Shown here piece by piece: positions 1 through 14,000 of a stretch of 64,000 bases of DNA. Position numbers and translations under genes: made by a program. How positions within the stretch are numbered: the stretch's first letter is position 1; each line of letters opens with the position of its first letter. Location: NCBI RefSeq assembly GCF_000004075.3, contig NC_026658.2, positions 10,900,075-10,964,074 on the forward strand, read 5' to 3'. The notes beneath the pieces were generated by a model. That model was not told the DNA's origin and ran no database searches. It saw only the letters and a list, made by a program, of their open reading frames with translations. The DNA comes from Cucumis sativus (lineage: Eukaryota; Streptophyta; Magnoliopsida; Cucurbitales; Cucurbitaceae).

Positions 1-7
1 ACCCACA

Positions 8-3000
8 ATGGAGAATCATCCCCTGGTTTTTGCAGTTAATCAACAAAGATTTGAGCTCTCCACCGTTGACCCTTCCACTACTTTGCTTCACTTCCTGCGC
101 CACCATACTCCTTTCAAGAGTGTCAAGCTTGGCTGTGGTGAAGGCGGTTGTGGTGCTTGTGTTGTTCTATTGTCCAAGTATGATCCTGTTTTAGACAAGG
201 TTCAAGATTTTACAATAAGTTCATGTCTAACCTTGCTTTGTAGTATTCATGGTTGTTCAGTTACAACCAGTGAAGGTATTGGAAATTGCAAGGATGGTTT
301 TCACTCCATTCATCAAAGGTTTGCTGGCTTTCATGCTTCTCAGTGTGGATTTTGTACTCCTGGAATGTGTGTTTCACTTTTTTCTGCTCTTGTAAATGCT
401 CAAAACACCAATCGACCCGAACCCCCGCCGGGATTCTCAAAACTTACTGTTTCTGAAGCTGAAAAGGCTGTTTCTGGAAACCTCTGTCGTTGTACAGGTT
501 ATAGGCCAATTGCTGATGCCTGTAAGAGTTTTGCTTCTGATGTTGACATGGAGGATTTGGGGTTAAACTCATTCTGGAAAAAAGGATATGGCAAGGAAAA
601 ATCGAGTAAATTGCCAGTTTATGATCCAAATGGTGGCCCTTGCTTGTTTCCCAAATTCTTAAGAAATGAAACAAGGTCTGTCCCTTTTGTGGACTCTAAA
701 GCATGTTCCTGGCTGAACCCGACAAGTCTCAAGGATCTGAACAAACTACTTGAATGTGATGAAACTAGTAATAATATCAGCAAAACGAAGATAGTTGTTG
801 GCAACACAGAAGTCGGATATTATAAAGATTTTGAACATGTTGATACATACATTAATCTTAAACATATCCCTGAGCTCTCAGTTATCAAGATGGATTCAAC
901 AGGAGTAGAGATTGGTGCAACGGTAACAATTTCAAAAGCCATTGAGGCTTTGAAAAGTAGTAATCACGAGCCTTCTTCAATCGGTGAGATGGTTTTCTGT
1001 AAAATAGCGGTTCACATGGAGAAAATTGCTTCTGAGTTTGTACGAAATACTGCAAGCATTGGAGGAAATTTAATGATGGCGCAAAGAAAACGGTTTCCTT
1101 CAGATGTTTCCACAATACTTCTTGCTGTAGGATCCATGATAAGTATTTCGACTGGTTCTAGCGAAGAAGTGATTATGTTGGATGAGTTTCTTAAAAGACC
1201 TCCATTGGGTCCTAAATGTGTACTTTTAAGTGTTAAGATCCCAAATTGGGATTCAATTAGAGATACTTTTCCAAATGATACTTCTGTAATGTTTGATACT
1301 TATAGAGCTTCACCTCGCCCCCTTGGAAATGCATTGCCATATCTAAATGCTGCTTTCTTAGCTGCAATCTCCCCGTGTAAAAATTTCAATGGTATTAAAT
1401 TAAATAGTTGTCATCTGGCATTTGGAGCTTATGGAACCAAACATGCAATTAGAGCCAGAAAGATTGAAGAATTTCTTGCTGGAAAAGTTATCGATTATAG
1501 TGTCATATATGAAGCTGTTTCATTGGTTGGAGCCACTATAATTCCTGAAAAGAACACTTCCTCTCCCGCTTATAGAACAAGCTTGGCAGTTGGCTTTCTT
1601 TTTGAGTTCTTAAGCTCCTTGATTGATGGAAATGTTGCAATAAAGAGTGATTACCTCAATGGATGCAGGAATGCCTCATCAACCCTACCTGACAGATTTA
1701 TTTCAAACCAAAACCTTCTTGGTTATAATAAAAGTGCAGACCTTTTATTATCTGGGAAGCAGACAATGGAATTAAGTTTAGAATATCACCCAGTTGGAGA
1801 TACCATTATAAAATCTGGAGCTTCTATTCAAGCTTCAGGTACATTATATCTTTTAATTATATGAAATCGTACTTTGGAAAGTTATAAAGGTGAAATGAAT
1901 TTGTCTTGGTCAATTACCTTGTGATTTTGTGTTCTGAAGTACTAAGGAAACCAATGTACATATGCAAATAAATATTTTAGGGGAAGCTATCTATGTGGAT
2001 GATATTCCTTCTCCAACAAATTGCCTATATGGAGCCTTCATATATAGCACAAAGCCTTTGGCACAGGTAAAGGGGTTTACTTTTCCTCCCAACTCACAAC
2101 CAGAGGGAGTTATTGCTGTTATTTCCACTGGAGATATTCCTGTTGGTGGATATAACATTGGAGCGAGAACCATGTTTGGTGATGAATTTCTATTTGCAGA
2201 TAAGTTGACCGAATGTGCTGGTCAGCCACTTGCCTTTGTGGTAATTAGAATATCTCATGATTCATTTATTGTAACTTTGTTCAAATAATGGATCTTTACT
2301 TGCTGAGGTGCATAATACCTTTTCACATATTTTTTAGGTTGCAGATACACAGAAACATGCAGATTTGGCTGCACACCTTACAATAGTGGATTATGACACA
2401 GATAATTTGGAAGCACCTATTCTTTCTGTAGAAGAATCTGTCAAGAGGTCATGCTTCTTTGAGGTCCCTTCATATTTGATTCCAGAACAGGCTGGTGATA
2501 TATCAAAAGGAATGGCTGAAGCAGACCACCATATTAACGCTGCTCAGGTACCTTCTACAATGACTTAATGACGGTATGCCTACCCGGAGAAGGAAAGAGA
2601 AATTTCATTGATTTACTGAATTGTACCACTTTTAAGTCTAATGGTTATGGATTAGACCATAGCCCATTTAACAGCTTGTCGCACCAAAAAATTGCTTCCA
2701 ACTGTTATGCTACCAATTTTATTAGTTATTTCATATATATATAATTTTTTTATAAAAAAAAACTAATTATTTTCATAAACTTTTACATTCAGATCAGACT
2801 TGGATCACAATATCATTTTTATATGGAAACACATTGTGCACTTGCCATTCCAGATGAAGATAACTGCATGGTGGTGTACAGTTCAAATCAATGGCCATCT
2901 AATGTTCATTCTGTAATTGCAAAATGTCTTGGCGTTCCTCAATATAATGTCCGTGTAATTACCAGAAGGGTTGGAGGAGGCTTTGGGGGAAAAGGCACAA

Positions 3001-6000
3001 GATCTATGGTTGTGAGTATCTGCTGCCACCTCTTTGTGGAATATGCTTTTGAAAAACGGTTCTTCCCAATGCATTTCTTTGAACTTCCAATTTGTTAGAA
3101 CACCAATATAGAGTCTATGTTTATTGATATCTGTTAATATAGTGTCTATGTTTATTGAATACTTGAACAAAAATTACAATATTAAAGAACAAACAAGTAA
3201 AAGGAAACTCAAGAACACTTAAAAGAAACCTTAACCCTCTGCCCTTCCTTTCTTTCAGAGAATGTTGCAGTCCATTATCTTAACCAAAATCTTCCTGCCT
3301 TTCTTCCTTCTCCAACTTCCTATTTATAACCATCTAACTGCTAACAAAACTAATTACCATTATACCCCTTCCCTATACTAATCTAGGTATCTAACAGTTT
3401 TCTCATTAGGAACAAAGGAAACATATGAAATTACTCCAAAGACTTTTGGATGCCAGTGCCAAAACAGTGAACTCCGGTGAGAATTTCGTTAAGTTTTCAG
3501 TTCTATTATAATCTAAGTAGGTGGGATGATGGTACATAGACTCACCAACTTGAACCATTTGATTGTTCAACAATTTACCACTGGTTGTCCAAGTGTATCA
3601 AAAGTTCTATATTAGATTGCTGATGACTGAAGGGCCTATCAATGTATGTGCATAAATAAAACGTGATCAGCCGAAGTGTAGTCATTCAAATATCTTATAA
3701 TCTCTGATGTTGGAGCTCAAGGCATATTCATATTAATTTTCAAATCTTTTAGTGCTGCAATCAATGATAGATGATGAACTTTGCTATATTTGGTTTGGAA
3801 GATTTTTCCACATCATAATCATACCTAGAGTTTCTCCTGCTATTTTACTCGAAACCACCACTCTTGTTGGTGGCTTTATTGCTATGAATAATCGTTATAC
3901 ACAAAATAGATTATTTGAGATAAGTTAGACGATGTGTTCAATTAACTCATCATTTTTACTGCATTTTATTTATAATTGATAAGCAGTCATTTTTCTCGGA
4001 CCTTTCTTTTTAACTTCTCCTTATACTGATATTTTTCAGTGTTTCTGATTGACAAGATGGTTTATGGTACCAACCATTAGAATAAGATGATTGTGTGTCG
4101 GAGTTGAAGCGTTTCATGATTAAAGTTCATTATGTTCTTCATCATATATTTATGTCTAGCACTTCTATTGTTTCCCTACAGTTTTTTTTTCTAGCTTTTC
4201 GCTTCTCTTTTTCTTAGTGTTTCACTATTTTCTCAAGCATGAACAACGCTCTGATATATGAGTTCTTTCCTTTGGACAATTATGTTGGCTAGGTTGCTAC
4301 AGCATGTGCACTTGCAGCTCACAAGTTACGCCGTCCCGTTAGGATTTACCTTAATCGGAAGACTGACATGATAATGGCAGGAGGGAGACATCCGATGAAA
4401 ATAACTTATAATGTGGGTTTCAAAACTGATGGTAAAATTACAGGATTGCAATTAGAGATATTGATTGATGCAGGGATGAGTACTGACGTAAGTCCAATAT
4501 TGCCAAACAACATTGTCAATGCACTTAAGAAGTATGATTGGGGAGCTTTATCTTTTGATATAAAATTATGCAAGACAAACCATTCAAGCAAAGGTGCAAT
4601 GCGAGCCCCTGGAGAGGCACAAGGATCCTTTATTGCTGAGGCAGTAATCGAACATGTGGCGTCTAAACTTTGCATGGATGTGGATACTATCCGAAAAGTA
4701 AACCTGCATACATTTGTGAGCATCAGCAAATTCTTCAAGGATCCAGGTGAACCGGAAGAGTACACTTTACCTTCAATTTGGGATAGGTTAGCTACATCTT
4801 CATGCTTAAAACAAAGGGTTCAAATGGTAGATGAATTTAATAGCTGCAACATATGGAAAAAAAGAGGTCTTTCTCGAATTCCGGTTGTGCAGGAGGTAAG
4901 ATCGAGGCCAACTCCCGGGAAAGTGAGCATTCTAACTGATGGTTCTGTTGTTGTGGAAGTTGGAGGCGTTGAAATTGGGCAGGGGCTGTGGACAAAGGTG
5001 AGACAGATGGTTGCATATGCCCTTAGCTCAATTGAATGTGATGGAACCGATAATCTCTTGGAAAAGGTGAGAGTAGTTCAATCAGATACCATTGCCTTAA
5101 TACAAGGAGGAGGTACATTTGGAAGCACTACCTCCGAGTCAAGCTGTGAGGCAGTTAGACTTTGCTGCAATATACTGATAGAGAGACTAACACCTCTAAA
5201 GAAAAGGCTGCAGAATAATGGTTCCCTCAAATGGGATGTGCTTATAAGTCAGGTTGTTGTTTGCTCTGCACCATCTATTACGACATTTTATATTTCTTAC
5301 ATGATCCAAGTGTTATTCATTCACATGCATAGTTCTCAAAGTCTTATTCACATTAAAAAAAAAATCTTGCTTTTAAACAAATTTTTATCTGTAATTCGAA
5401 TTGTTAGTTCCTATTATTCAAAACTCATAAGAATGTTTTTGGACGTGGGGCTGAGGACTTTATCCTTGGGTGAATAACACCTTCATCATTTCATGTTGGA
5501 AAAAGTGCAGGCAAACTTGCAATCAGTGAATTTGTCCGTCAATTCTTTGTATGTCCCTGATTTTGTTTCAAAGAGCTACTTAAATTATGGAGCTGCAGTG
5601 AGTGAGGCAAGTTCACTGACTTACAGCACCTCCCTTTGTGTTTACTATTGTATCAGCATTTTCAAATTCAAAACAAACACTGCAATGCCAATTTATTTTA
5701 CTGCAAAATTCAATTCACCAAATTAATGTCTTGACAGGTGGAAATTGATCTTCTCACTGGAGAAACTACAATTTTGCGTTCAGATATTATCTATGATTGT
5801 GGACAAAGTCTCAATCCTGCTGTAGATTTGGGACAGGTTAATTAATTATATTATAAGTACAAAATTGAGTATCTTACTTGTTTTTCTTAATTCTCTTGAA
5901 GTTTTGAGTTTCATATGTACTTATTTCTAAATGAGAATAGATTGATCTTATCTCCAAGGAGTAGAAACTCCTAATGATCGGGAATTGTTTTGTGCAGATT

Positions 6001-6840
6001 GAAGGAGCCTTTGTGCAAGGAATTGGATTTTACATGTCAGAAGAATACCTGATAAATCCTGATGGACTAGTGATTACCGATAGCACATGGACTTACAAAA
6101 TTCCTACAATTGACACCATTCCAAAACAGTTTAACGTCGAAATTTTAAATTCTGGACAACATAAAAAGTGCATTCTCTCTTCAAAAGGCAGGTCAAACTT
6201 TATTGTTATTCAATTTCATTGGAAGAAAATAGGATTCCCTCCCCCTATCCAAAAAAAATAAAATAAAATAAAAACTACGTGCAGAGCAAGTTAAATCACC
6301 GATTACTCAAAAGCTTAAACTGATGGGTCAATCAGTGGTTGAACACTTTTCTTGATTCCTCTTCAAATCCTGTCATTTGTTTTGTAATAGACATTAGTAA
6401 ACTTTTTCTTTCGTAGGGCTCTTGGTATGTCAGCTTAAAACAAAATGAAGAAAGGAAAAAAGATAGTATTTAACTGTAGTGAAACCTGCTGTCTAAACAC
6501 GTCCAAATATTGAAAAGCATATATAGTTGAATGATCAAGAGATCTGTGAATATTGTTGTACAAAGGTATATTTGAAGTGAGGTTTAATGAAATTAAGTGC
6601 ATTTGTGCAGCTTCAGGAGAGCCACCATTGCTTCTAGCTGCATCAGTTCATTGTGCAACACGAGCAGCTATTAAAGAGGCACGAAAACAGAAACGTAGAT
6701 GGTGCCATGAAGATGAGTCTGATCACGCATTACAGCTACAGGTTCCAGCCACCATGGCTGTTGTTAAAGAGCTCTGTGGGCTGGACTGTGTGGAGAGTTA
6801 CCTGAAATGGATCAACAAATCGAAAAGCATTGTGAGCTAA
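8..6840 (+). CDS. AAO: Aldehyde oxidase (abscisic/indole-3-acetaldehyde oxidase type), 9 exons
   Basis: Molybdenum-cofactor enzyme oxidising aldehydes to acids; plant members act in the cytosol, late in abscisic acid or auxin synthesis. Exons, placed by splice signals and an unbroken frame: 8-1838, 1981-2240, 2338-2547, 2793-3011, 4293-5252, 5511-5606, 5738-5836, 5998-6187, 6611-6840. They add up to 4,095 nt (1,364 aa), the usual family length. The N-terminus carries two [2Fe-2S] clusters: C43, C48, C51, C73, then C113, C116, C160, C162. An FAD-binding region with VVGNTEVG follows near residue 262. The cofactor domain includes GGGFGGK (exon 4), [10 protein letters not shown] (exon 5) and the active-site GEPPLLLA (exon 9), whose Glu is the expected catalytic base. 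The xanthine dehydrogenase FFxGYR segment is not seen, favouring aldehyde oxidase. Introns 6 and 8 begin with GC instead of GT. The start ATG lies 7 nt inside the window, so the promoter is missing. Substrate preference cannot be read from sequence. Confidence 0.93.
3093..3396 (-). repeat. Possible solo LTR in aldehyde oxidase intron 4
   Basis: A roughly 300-bp block in the 1.28-kb fourth intron begins TGTTAGAACACC and ends TATCTAACA, so it has TG...CA ends with short inverted termini. Read on the minus strand it has a TATA-like TTATAAATAGG, as in LTR promoters. Its stretch CTATTTATAA followed by CTAATTACC resembles the LTR-like repeat at 60,793. I see no clean target duplication, so this could be another AT-rich repeat. 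Confidence 0.35.
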
Positions 6841-8061
6841 CCGCATACTTGGCCTATCAAACTCACAGTTCGTGCCAATTTACTCATAACAATGCTTGTG
6901 ATAGGTTGAGGCAATGTACTTGCCCATTTTCTAAGTTTATTTGCAGCAGCAGAGAACTAAGATCTTCAAATATCATAGGTTATTGGGGAAATAGAGCAGT
7001 TTTGTATATAACACTACCAATATATATATATATTTTATAGTGTTGATGTTGATATCAAGATTTAGATTTTACAAGATATCAACCAAATACCGGCATTCTG
7101 TAAATCAATAAACTTTACTGTCATAGGTGATTAGATAGTAGATAATGATTTTTTTAGGACGATGTGCTTAACATCTCATTGATTTCAAATCTTTGGTAGC
7201 AATGTCAAACTCTTTAATTTAATGAATGTGTATAAATTGATATTGTTGGATATTCCATGTGTACACCGTTACTTGTTATAAAATATCAAGTACTGTGCAG
7301 TATGGAAAAAAAAAAATACTTCCATTCATTGTTTGCCAAAGAAAAAAATACTTAAGAATTGTATAGAATCCATAAATTACAATAATATATCATCAAATAA
7401 TGTATCAAATTACAAATACTAGTATGTATTGATGTAATACTAGAAATTATGTTACTCACCATATGCGGTCTTTTTTTAAAATTACAACTATTGGTGATAG
7501 TGATCATTTTCATTATATACATATGTATGTATATAATAAAATGAGTATTGCTAAAAATTGAAATGAAAGAAAACAGCAAAGCGTAATGTCAAATCAAATG
7601 GGAAATGTGACAGAAAGGCATGTGTTTAAGGGGGAAAATGTACTAGAAATTATGGGAAGATAGAGGTCAGAGTAGTGAGTTGAAGCAGATTCTCATCTGA
7701 AAGGTGATCCATTTCCTGAAGGATGAGCATACTCCAGTACTTCAATGTGATGTGAGATATTGAACTACGTAACCTTTCGTTGGATCAACGAGAATGCTAT
7801 ATTGGTTCAACGGAAAACGTTGTTACATAAACTTCAGAAAGTACATGATGTGTTGTTTGTGGGGTGGGGAGGAAGAAGCATTAAGCAAGATTCTTGCAAT
7901 GGTGTAGGTTTGATCGAATGTCAACTTCACATCTGAGATCCAGGCGCAGAATTGCTATGCGTGGCAAGTTGCACTTCTGAGGAGCCCTAAATCGTAGATG
8001 GCATTCAGTAGGAATTTCAAGATGATTAAAACCTATAAGTGGAATCCTGGGTCCTAAAAGA
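6841..8061. other. Intergenic, AT-rich, between two convergent genes
   Basis: The 3' flanks of the aldehyde oxidase (+) and the hydrolase (-) meet here. The sequence is AT-rich with short TA runs and stop codons in every frame. I recognise no gene, RNA or transposon. Poly(A) signals for both genes must lie here, but none stands out. Confidence 0.6.
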
Positions 8062-11000
8062 TTATGTGTGTGCACTTCTTGTAGCATGGCCCGACACAAA
8101 TGACTCGACCAGCGGGTTCACTAGATGAGGTGCCTCATCCTTCATTAATGCCACCAACAAACAAAAGTCAGCAAGTTTTTGGAGAAACTAATTGAGCAGT
8201 AACTAAATCAAACTGACTTCGCCATATAACAGGTTTTTATCTGACCTGAGGGCAGTGCCCAACATTGGGAAGGACAACAAACTCTTCCACAGAATCGAAA
8301 CTTGCATAATTTCTTCCAAGCTCGATTGGCTCCCATGGATCTTTGTCACCCCATGCTATCAATACAGGACACTGAAGACAAGAAATATGAGAAAAGCAAC
8401 AATAGGTTACAGAATATGGTAGTTCCAAAGAACACCAACATTAGAGGAAGGCAACCTTGACCCTAGGCAAAAGTTCTTCAGGAAGGGGCCCGCCTGAGTA
8501 ACAAATAAACTCCAGAAAGATATCAGCAGCACCCGGCTGTAATCCGGGGTTCAGGATAATTTGCACTAGTTCATCTGTAACTTGAGAGGTGTCATGGTAA
8601 CACTGCAGGAAATGTGAAAAGAAAAAGGCAGTTAATATATTTGAACCACGACATAATGCATCATCAGACACTCGGCTTATTGTCAAGAATAAACCTAAGA
8701 AAAACAAAACCCTATCTATATATAGAGAATCCTCATCAAACGAAATTCTAACAAGGTTGAATCTAAATGCTAACAAGGGTCCATATGTTAACTCCAAAAA
8801 AATTCTACGAGCCAAGACTATTAATAACTTTGTTAATTTTTCAAATGAATTTATTAAACCTCCAAAAATCCATTGTAATTTTTTTCGTATTATTGTTTTG
8901 CATCCTTTAAATAAAAAGAAAACACGACAAAAGCGGTCTCTGTCGAGCAAATAAAAAATGAATACCTGGCAAAGAATATTCTTCACAGACTCCGGGGTTG
9001 CAACAGCTCTAAAAAAATATTTTCCTAGAGCAGTATTTCTGCAACAGTCGAGACCTTGGATGACAACTTCAGACTAAATTCAATAAATGATCTATGGGAT
9101 GTCTTTTACCTCAGCAAATTCTGAAAGGATCTGATGAATGGCTTCCCATACCAAGGCTGCTTCTTAATATGAAGCATGCGTAAAGATATGTTTAGAAGAA
9201 CAATGCCTTTACAGATCTGCGGTTTCATAATTGCTGCCTGCAGACCAACTACTCCTACAATAACATACATCCAACAATTTTAAGATAGATGCTGGTAACT
9301 GATGAAGTAATAGAATAAAAATATCCCTCACAGTAAGAAAGAAAGAGAAGGATATTGGATAAAGAAAAGGATTACGTACACAAACATTGCCCAGAGTTTT
9401 TTACACTAGTTGTGTGATTAATTACATAAGTTTTTTTTAATGAAATTGTCCTGTATGGACATGAGAGTGCTTTTATCATATATTGGAATTCATTCATCAG
9501 AGATTGTCCTGTGTGGACATGAAATTGCTTTTATCATGTATTGGAATTCATTCGCCAATGAAAAAGCTTGTTTCCTTTTCAATAAAAAATCACGTCTTGG
9601 CAATTGAATATAGACGTGAAACAGGGAACCGTTTTAGTATTGAAGAGTCTATCCACTTAAAACTACCATTAGCCTGGATAAAAACCAATTTGTTGTAGAG
9701 CAATTAATGATGCATGAAAAACTGGTTACATGAATATACATAATCTATAAAGCCCAAACTTGATTTTATGAAATGTACCCTAAGACCATAACAAAATAGG
9801 GATGTGTGTCAAAGATAAAGTAATGATTTTACTTCAAAAGAGAGATCGTCACCTCCTATAGAATTGCAAATAAAAAATGCATTATCCTGAACCACGTCAA
9901 CACAAAAATCATTCAGCTGGGAAGCCCATGTCTCAAACGTATAAAAGCCTTCTCCAACTAGATCTGGATTTGGCTTGTCCGAGTATCCATAACCAATAAG
10001 ATCAATGGCGTAAACTCTATGTGATTGCGCAAGGACAGGTATATTTTTCCTCCAATGGTCACTGAACAGGAAGACAAATCATCAAGCACTAAACTTCGTC
10101 TTTTTTAAACGGATACAAGGCTATGTATTAAAGATAAAAATTAAAAAAGATTAATGCTCAAGATACAAGAGAACTATACTAAGAGAGAAAAGAACGAACA
10201 TAAACGAAAAATACAAACAAGCTGATCAAAAACTTCTAAACCCCAAGAATTCAAGAGAAATTAATGACAAAGCAGACAAAAAAAAATCCAACAAGAAGCC
10301 TAACTGGAAAATTGCACACTGGAAGCTTCAAAATTGATGGGGTGGAAACACCAAGAGAAAGCAGACAACCATGCTGCTTCAGACTGGTTTGACAAAAACA
10401 ATCCTGTGACCTCGTTTTTGTTAACCGGCCGAGATTGATGATTAAAGAAGGAATGTGAAGGATCTTGATGGAACCCGACCTTCCCAGTTTGCAATGGAAA
10501 AAGGATGCAATATAGGAAATATTGCTGCTAATGAAAAATACAGAAGAAAATAAAATGCTCTCCGTCGAAGACTCCTCTCTCCCTCCGCTGCCTTCCTATC
10601 TCTCAAGGAATAACAGTAGGATTCTTCACAACCAAAATTCTCTGCCCTCTCCCTTCCTTCTCGTCTCTATTTATATTTGCTCCCTCACTCCCCTACTATG
10701 GTCCCCCTTAGGGGATCGTGCGTCGACACTCCATTTCCTTGTGGTCCCCACCTGCAGTTGGTTACATAACCAACTCCTCGTCCTTTTTCTCTTTCCTGTT
10801 CTTTCTCCTACTATACTGGTGTATGATGGGTGGTCTAACAGTACCTTCCCGGTCCAGTTTCACCTTGTCCTCAAGGTGGAAATCGGGGAAGGATTGCTGA
10901 AAGTCGTCATAGCCTTCCCAGGTGGCTTCATGATGCGGTAGGCCTTCCCAACTTATTAAAACCTCCCATCCTCCTGCTTCGTTTTTTCTATAACCGTGAG

Positions 11001-14000
11001 TCTCCTGTGGCACGGCTTTCCACTCGTGGTTGGCAGTCAGAAATGGCAACAACTCCTCGTTATTCGCACTTTCTCCAAAGGCTTTTTTCAATTGTGACAC
11101 ATGGAACACAGGGTGGATTGTTGCTGCCGCTGGTAGTTCCAGCCGATATGCCACCTGACCAATTCGCTTTACTATCTTATATGGCCCGAAATACTTCGGT
11201 GATAGCTTCTCATTCCTTTTTTTCCGTAAGGACACTTGTCTGTAGGGTCGAATTTTTAGGAACACTTGATCTCCTTCTTCGAATTCGACATGTCTCCTTT
11301 TCCTGTCAGCATAACTTTTCATCTTGTCCTGAGCTATGCGTAGGTGTTCCTTCAAAGCTCCCAATGCTACATCTCTTTCCTTCAGTTGCTCATCCAAGGT
11401 TGAGTTGGAAGTTTCCCGTTCTCCGTAATATAGCAGGGCTGGTGGGGTTCTCCCGTACACAGCTTGGAATGGTGTCACCCCCAACGATTTTTGGAATGTT
11501 GTATTATACCAATACTCAGCCCAGGATAACCATTTCACCCAATCCTTCGGTCTTTCCCCGCAAAAGCATCTTAGATAGATTTCAACTGACCTGTTGACCA
11601 CCTCTGTCTGCCCGTCTGTCTGAGGATGGTAGGCGGTGCTTCGGTTTAACTTGGTACCAGCTAATCTAAAGAGTTCTTTCCAAAAGTGACTCAGAAAGAT
11701 CTTGTCCCTATCCGATACGATTGACTGTGGAAACCCGTGTAGTCTTACCACTTCTTTCACGAATAGTTCAGCTACCATCTTGGCGTCAAAGGGATGTTTA
11801 AGGCTGAGGAAGTGCGCATATTTGCTGAAGCGGTCCACCACTACGAATATGACATTAAACCCCATTGATTTAGGCAATCCTTCGATGAAATCCATGGTTA
11901 TATCCTCCCAAACTCTCTTTGGTACCTCGAGAGGAGTCAATAATCCTGCTGGAGATAATGCTAAGGTTTTATTCCGCTGGCATGTCATGCATTCTTCGCA
12001 GTACTTGCGTACTTCTGCCTTCATTCCTACCCAAAACAACTCTCCTGTTATCCGTTTATATGTTCTCAGGAATCCTGAATGACCCCCTAGGACTGAATCA
12101 TGATAGGTATGCAGAATAGCTGATCTTAATGAGGAATTCTTTGCGATTACTAACCTTCCTTTGTATTTCAGTATGCCTTGTTGCAGAGTGTAGTTCTTTA
12201 CCTCTTCCTCCTTCTGAATTCTGTCTATAATATTCTTCAGATATTCATCTTTGTCAACCTCTTCCCGGATTACTTTGATGTCGACCAGAGTGTGAGCGGT
12301 TAGTTGGTTAAGATGTGCAATTGGAGGTATTCGTGAGAGGCTATCTGCTGCCTTGTTTTCCAACCCCGGTTTGTACATCACCTCGAAAGAGTACCCCAGC
12401 AGCTTTGCAATCCATTTCTGATATTGCGGTTGGATGACTCTCTGCTCCAGTAAGAATTTCAGTGATCTCTGGTCGGTTTTAACTATAAACGTCCTCCCAA
12501 GTAAATAGGATCGCCAGCGTTGAACTGCCATTACCACTGCCATTAATTCCCTCTCGTATACTGGTTTGGCTCGGTCGCGCAGTGCCAATGTGTGGCTATA
12601 AAACGCTATTGGTCTTTTATTCTGCATTAGTACCGCCCCAATTCCATAGCCCGACGCATCTGTCTCTACTTCGAAGGGCACACTGAAGTCGGGTAGAGCT
12701 AATATGGGTACAGTCATCATGGCTCTTTTAAGCTTCTCAAACGCCTCCTGTGTTTCTTCATCCCATTTGAATGCGCCGAGCTTGAGCAGCTGCGTTAGGG
12801 GTGCTGCCATGGATCCATAATGATGTACAAAACGTCGGTAATAACCGGTCAGTCCCAAGAATCCTCTAACCTCACGAACGTTTGTTGGTACTGGCCATTG
12901 CTTGACTGCCCGAATTTTCTCAGGGTCAACTTCTACTCCTCTTCCCGATAATACATGTCCCAAGTATTCTACCTTTGCACTCGCGAAGCAGCATTTCTTC
13001 CGGTTGGCAAACAACTTATGCTCCCTTAAAACTTCCAGCACCAGTTCCATGTATTGGCAGTGTTCCTCTAAGTTCCTGCTATAAACTAGTATATCGTCAA
13101 AGAAAACCAAGACAAATTTCCTCAGGTAGGACCGGAAGATAGAATTCATTAGTGATTGGAAGGTTGCTGGTGCGTTGGTGAGTCCAAACGGCATCACTAA
13201 GAACTCGTAATGTCCCTCATGAGTTCTGAAGGCCGTTTTCTCTATATCTCGACTACACATTCTCAGTTGATGATAACCGGCTTTCAGGTCTATTTTGGAA
13301 AAGAGACTGGCACCGTGTAACTCATCAAACAGTTCTTCCACAACAGGGATGGGAAACTTATCTGGAACAGTTATGTTGTTGAGCGCCCGATAATCCACGC
13401 AGAATCGCCAGCTTCCATCTTTTTTCTTGACCAGGAGAACAGGGCTGGAGTAGGGGCTTGTGCTAGGGCGTATAATTCCTGATGCCATCATTTCGTCCAC
13501 CAGTTTTTCCAATTCTTCTTTCTGTTGGAATGCGTACCGATAAGGCCGGACATTCACCGGGTCTGCTCCTCCCCTAATGTGTATCTGGTGTTCGATATTT
13601 CTGCTGGGGGTAGTTCCTTAGGCTCCTCGAAGACGTCCTCATACTGTGTTAGAACTGTCAAGATGCTTTCCAGTTCGGTTTCGTTTTCTTCAGTTTTTAT
13701 TTGGCCTGCCTCTAGTGTTCTGCACTCAATCAGATATCCCGTGTCCGTTTCTACCCATGATTTAGTGAGGTTTTTTTAGACTCACTTGAGTTTTTGTTAA
13801 ACTCGGATCTCCTTTTAGCACCACCTTTTTACTGTTATGAAAAAAGGACATGGTTAGGTTCCTCCAATCCATTTCTGTCACTCCCAAGGAATGTAACCAT
13901 TGCATTCCCAAGATCAAATCTACTCCTCCGAGTTCCAGTGGTAGGAAATTTTCTACTACTGTCCACCCACTGAGGTTCAGCTCCACTTTTTCACACACTC

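Noticed and set aside
10311..10315. ATTGC as a possible target duplication for the LTR ending at 17,239
   Set aside because: The five-base match is not followed by a TG LTR start and would be expected by chance.
10522..10941. Plus-strand open frames across the LTRs (also 15,524-15,955)
   Set aside because: They lie in non-coding LTR sequence and antisense to pol; the same frame appears in both LTR copies because the LTRs are identical, not because it codes.
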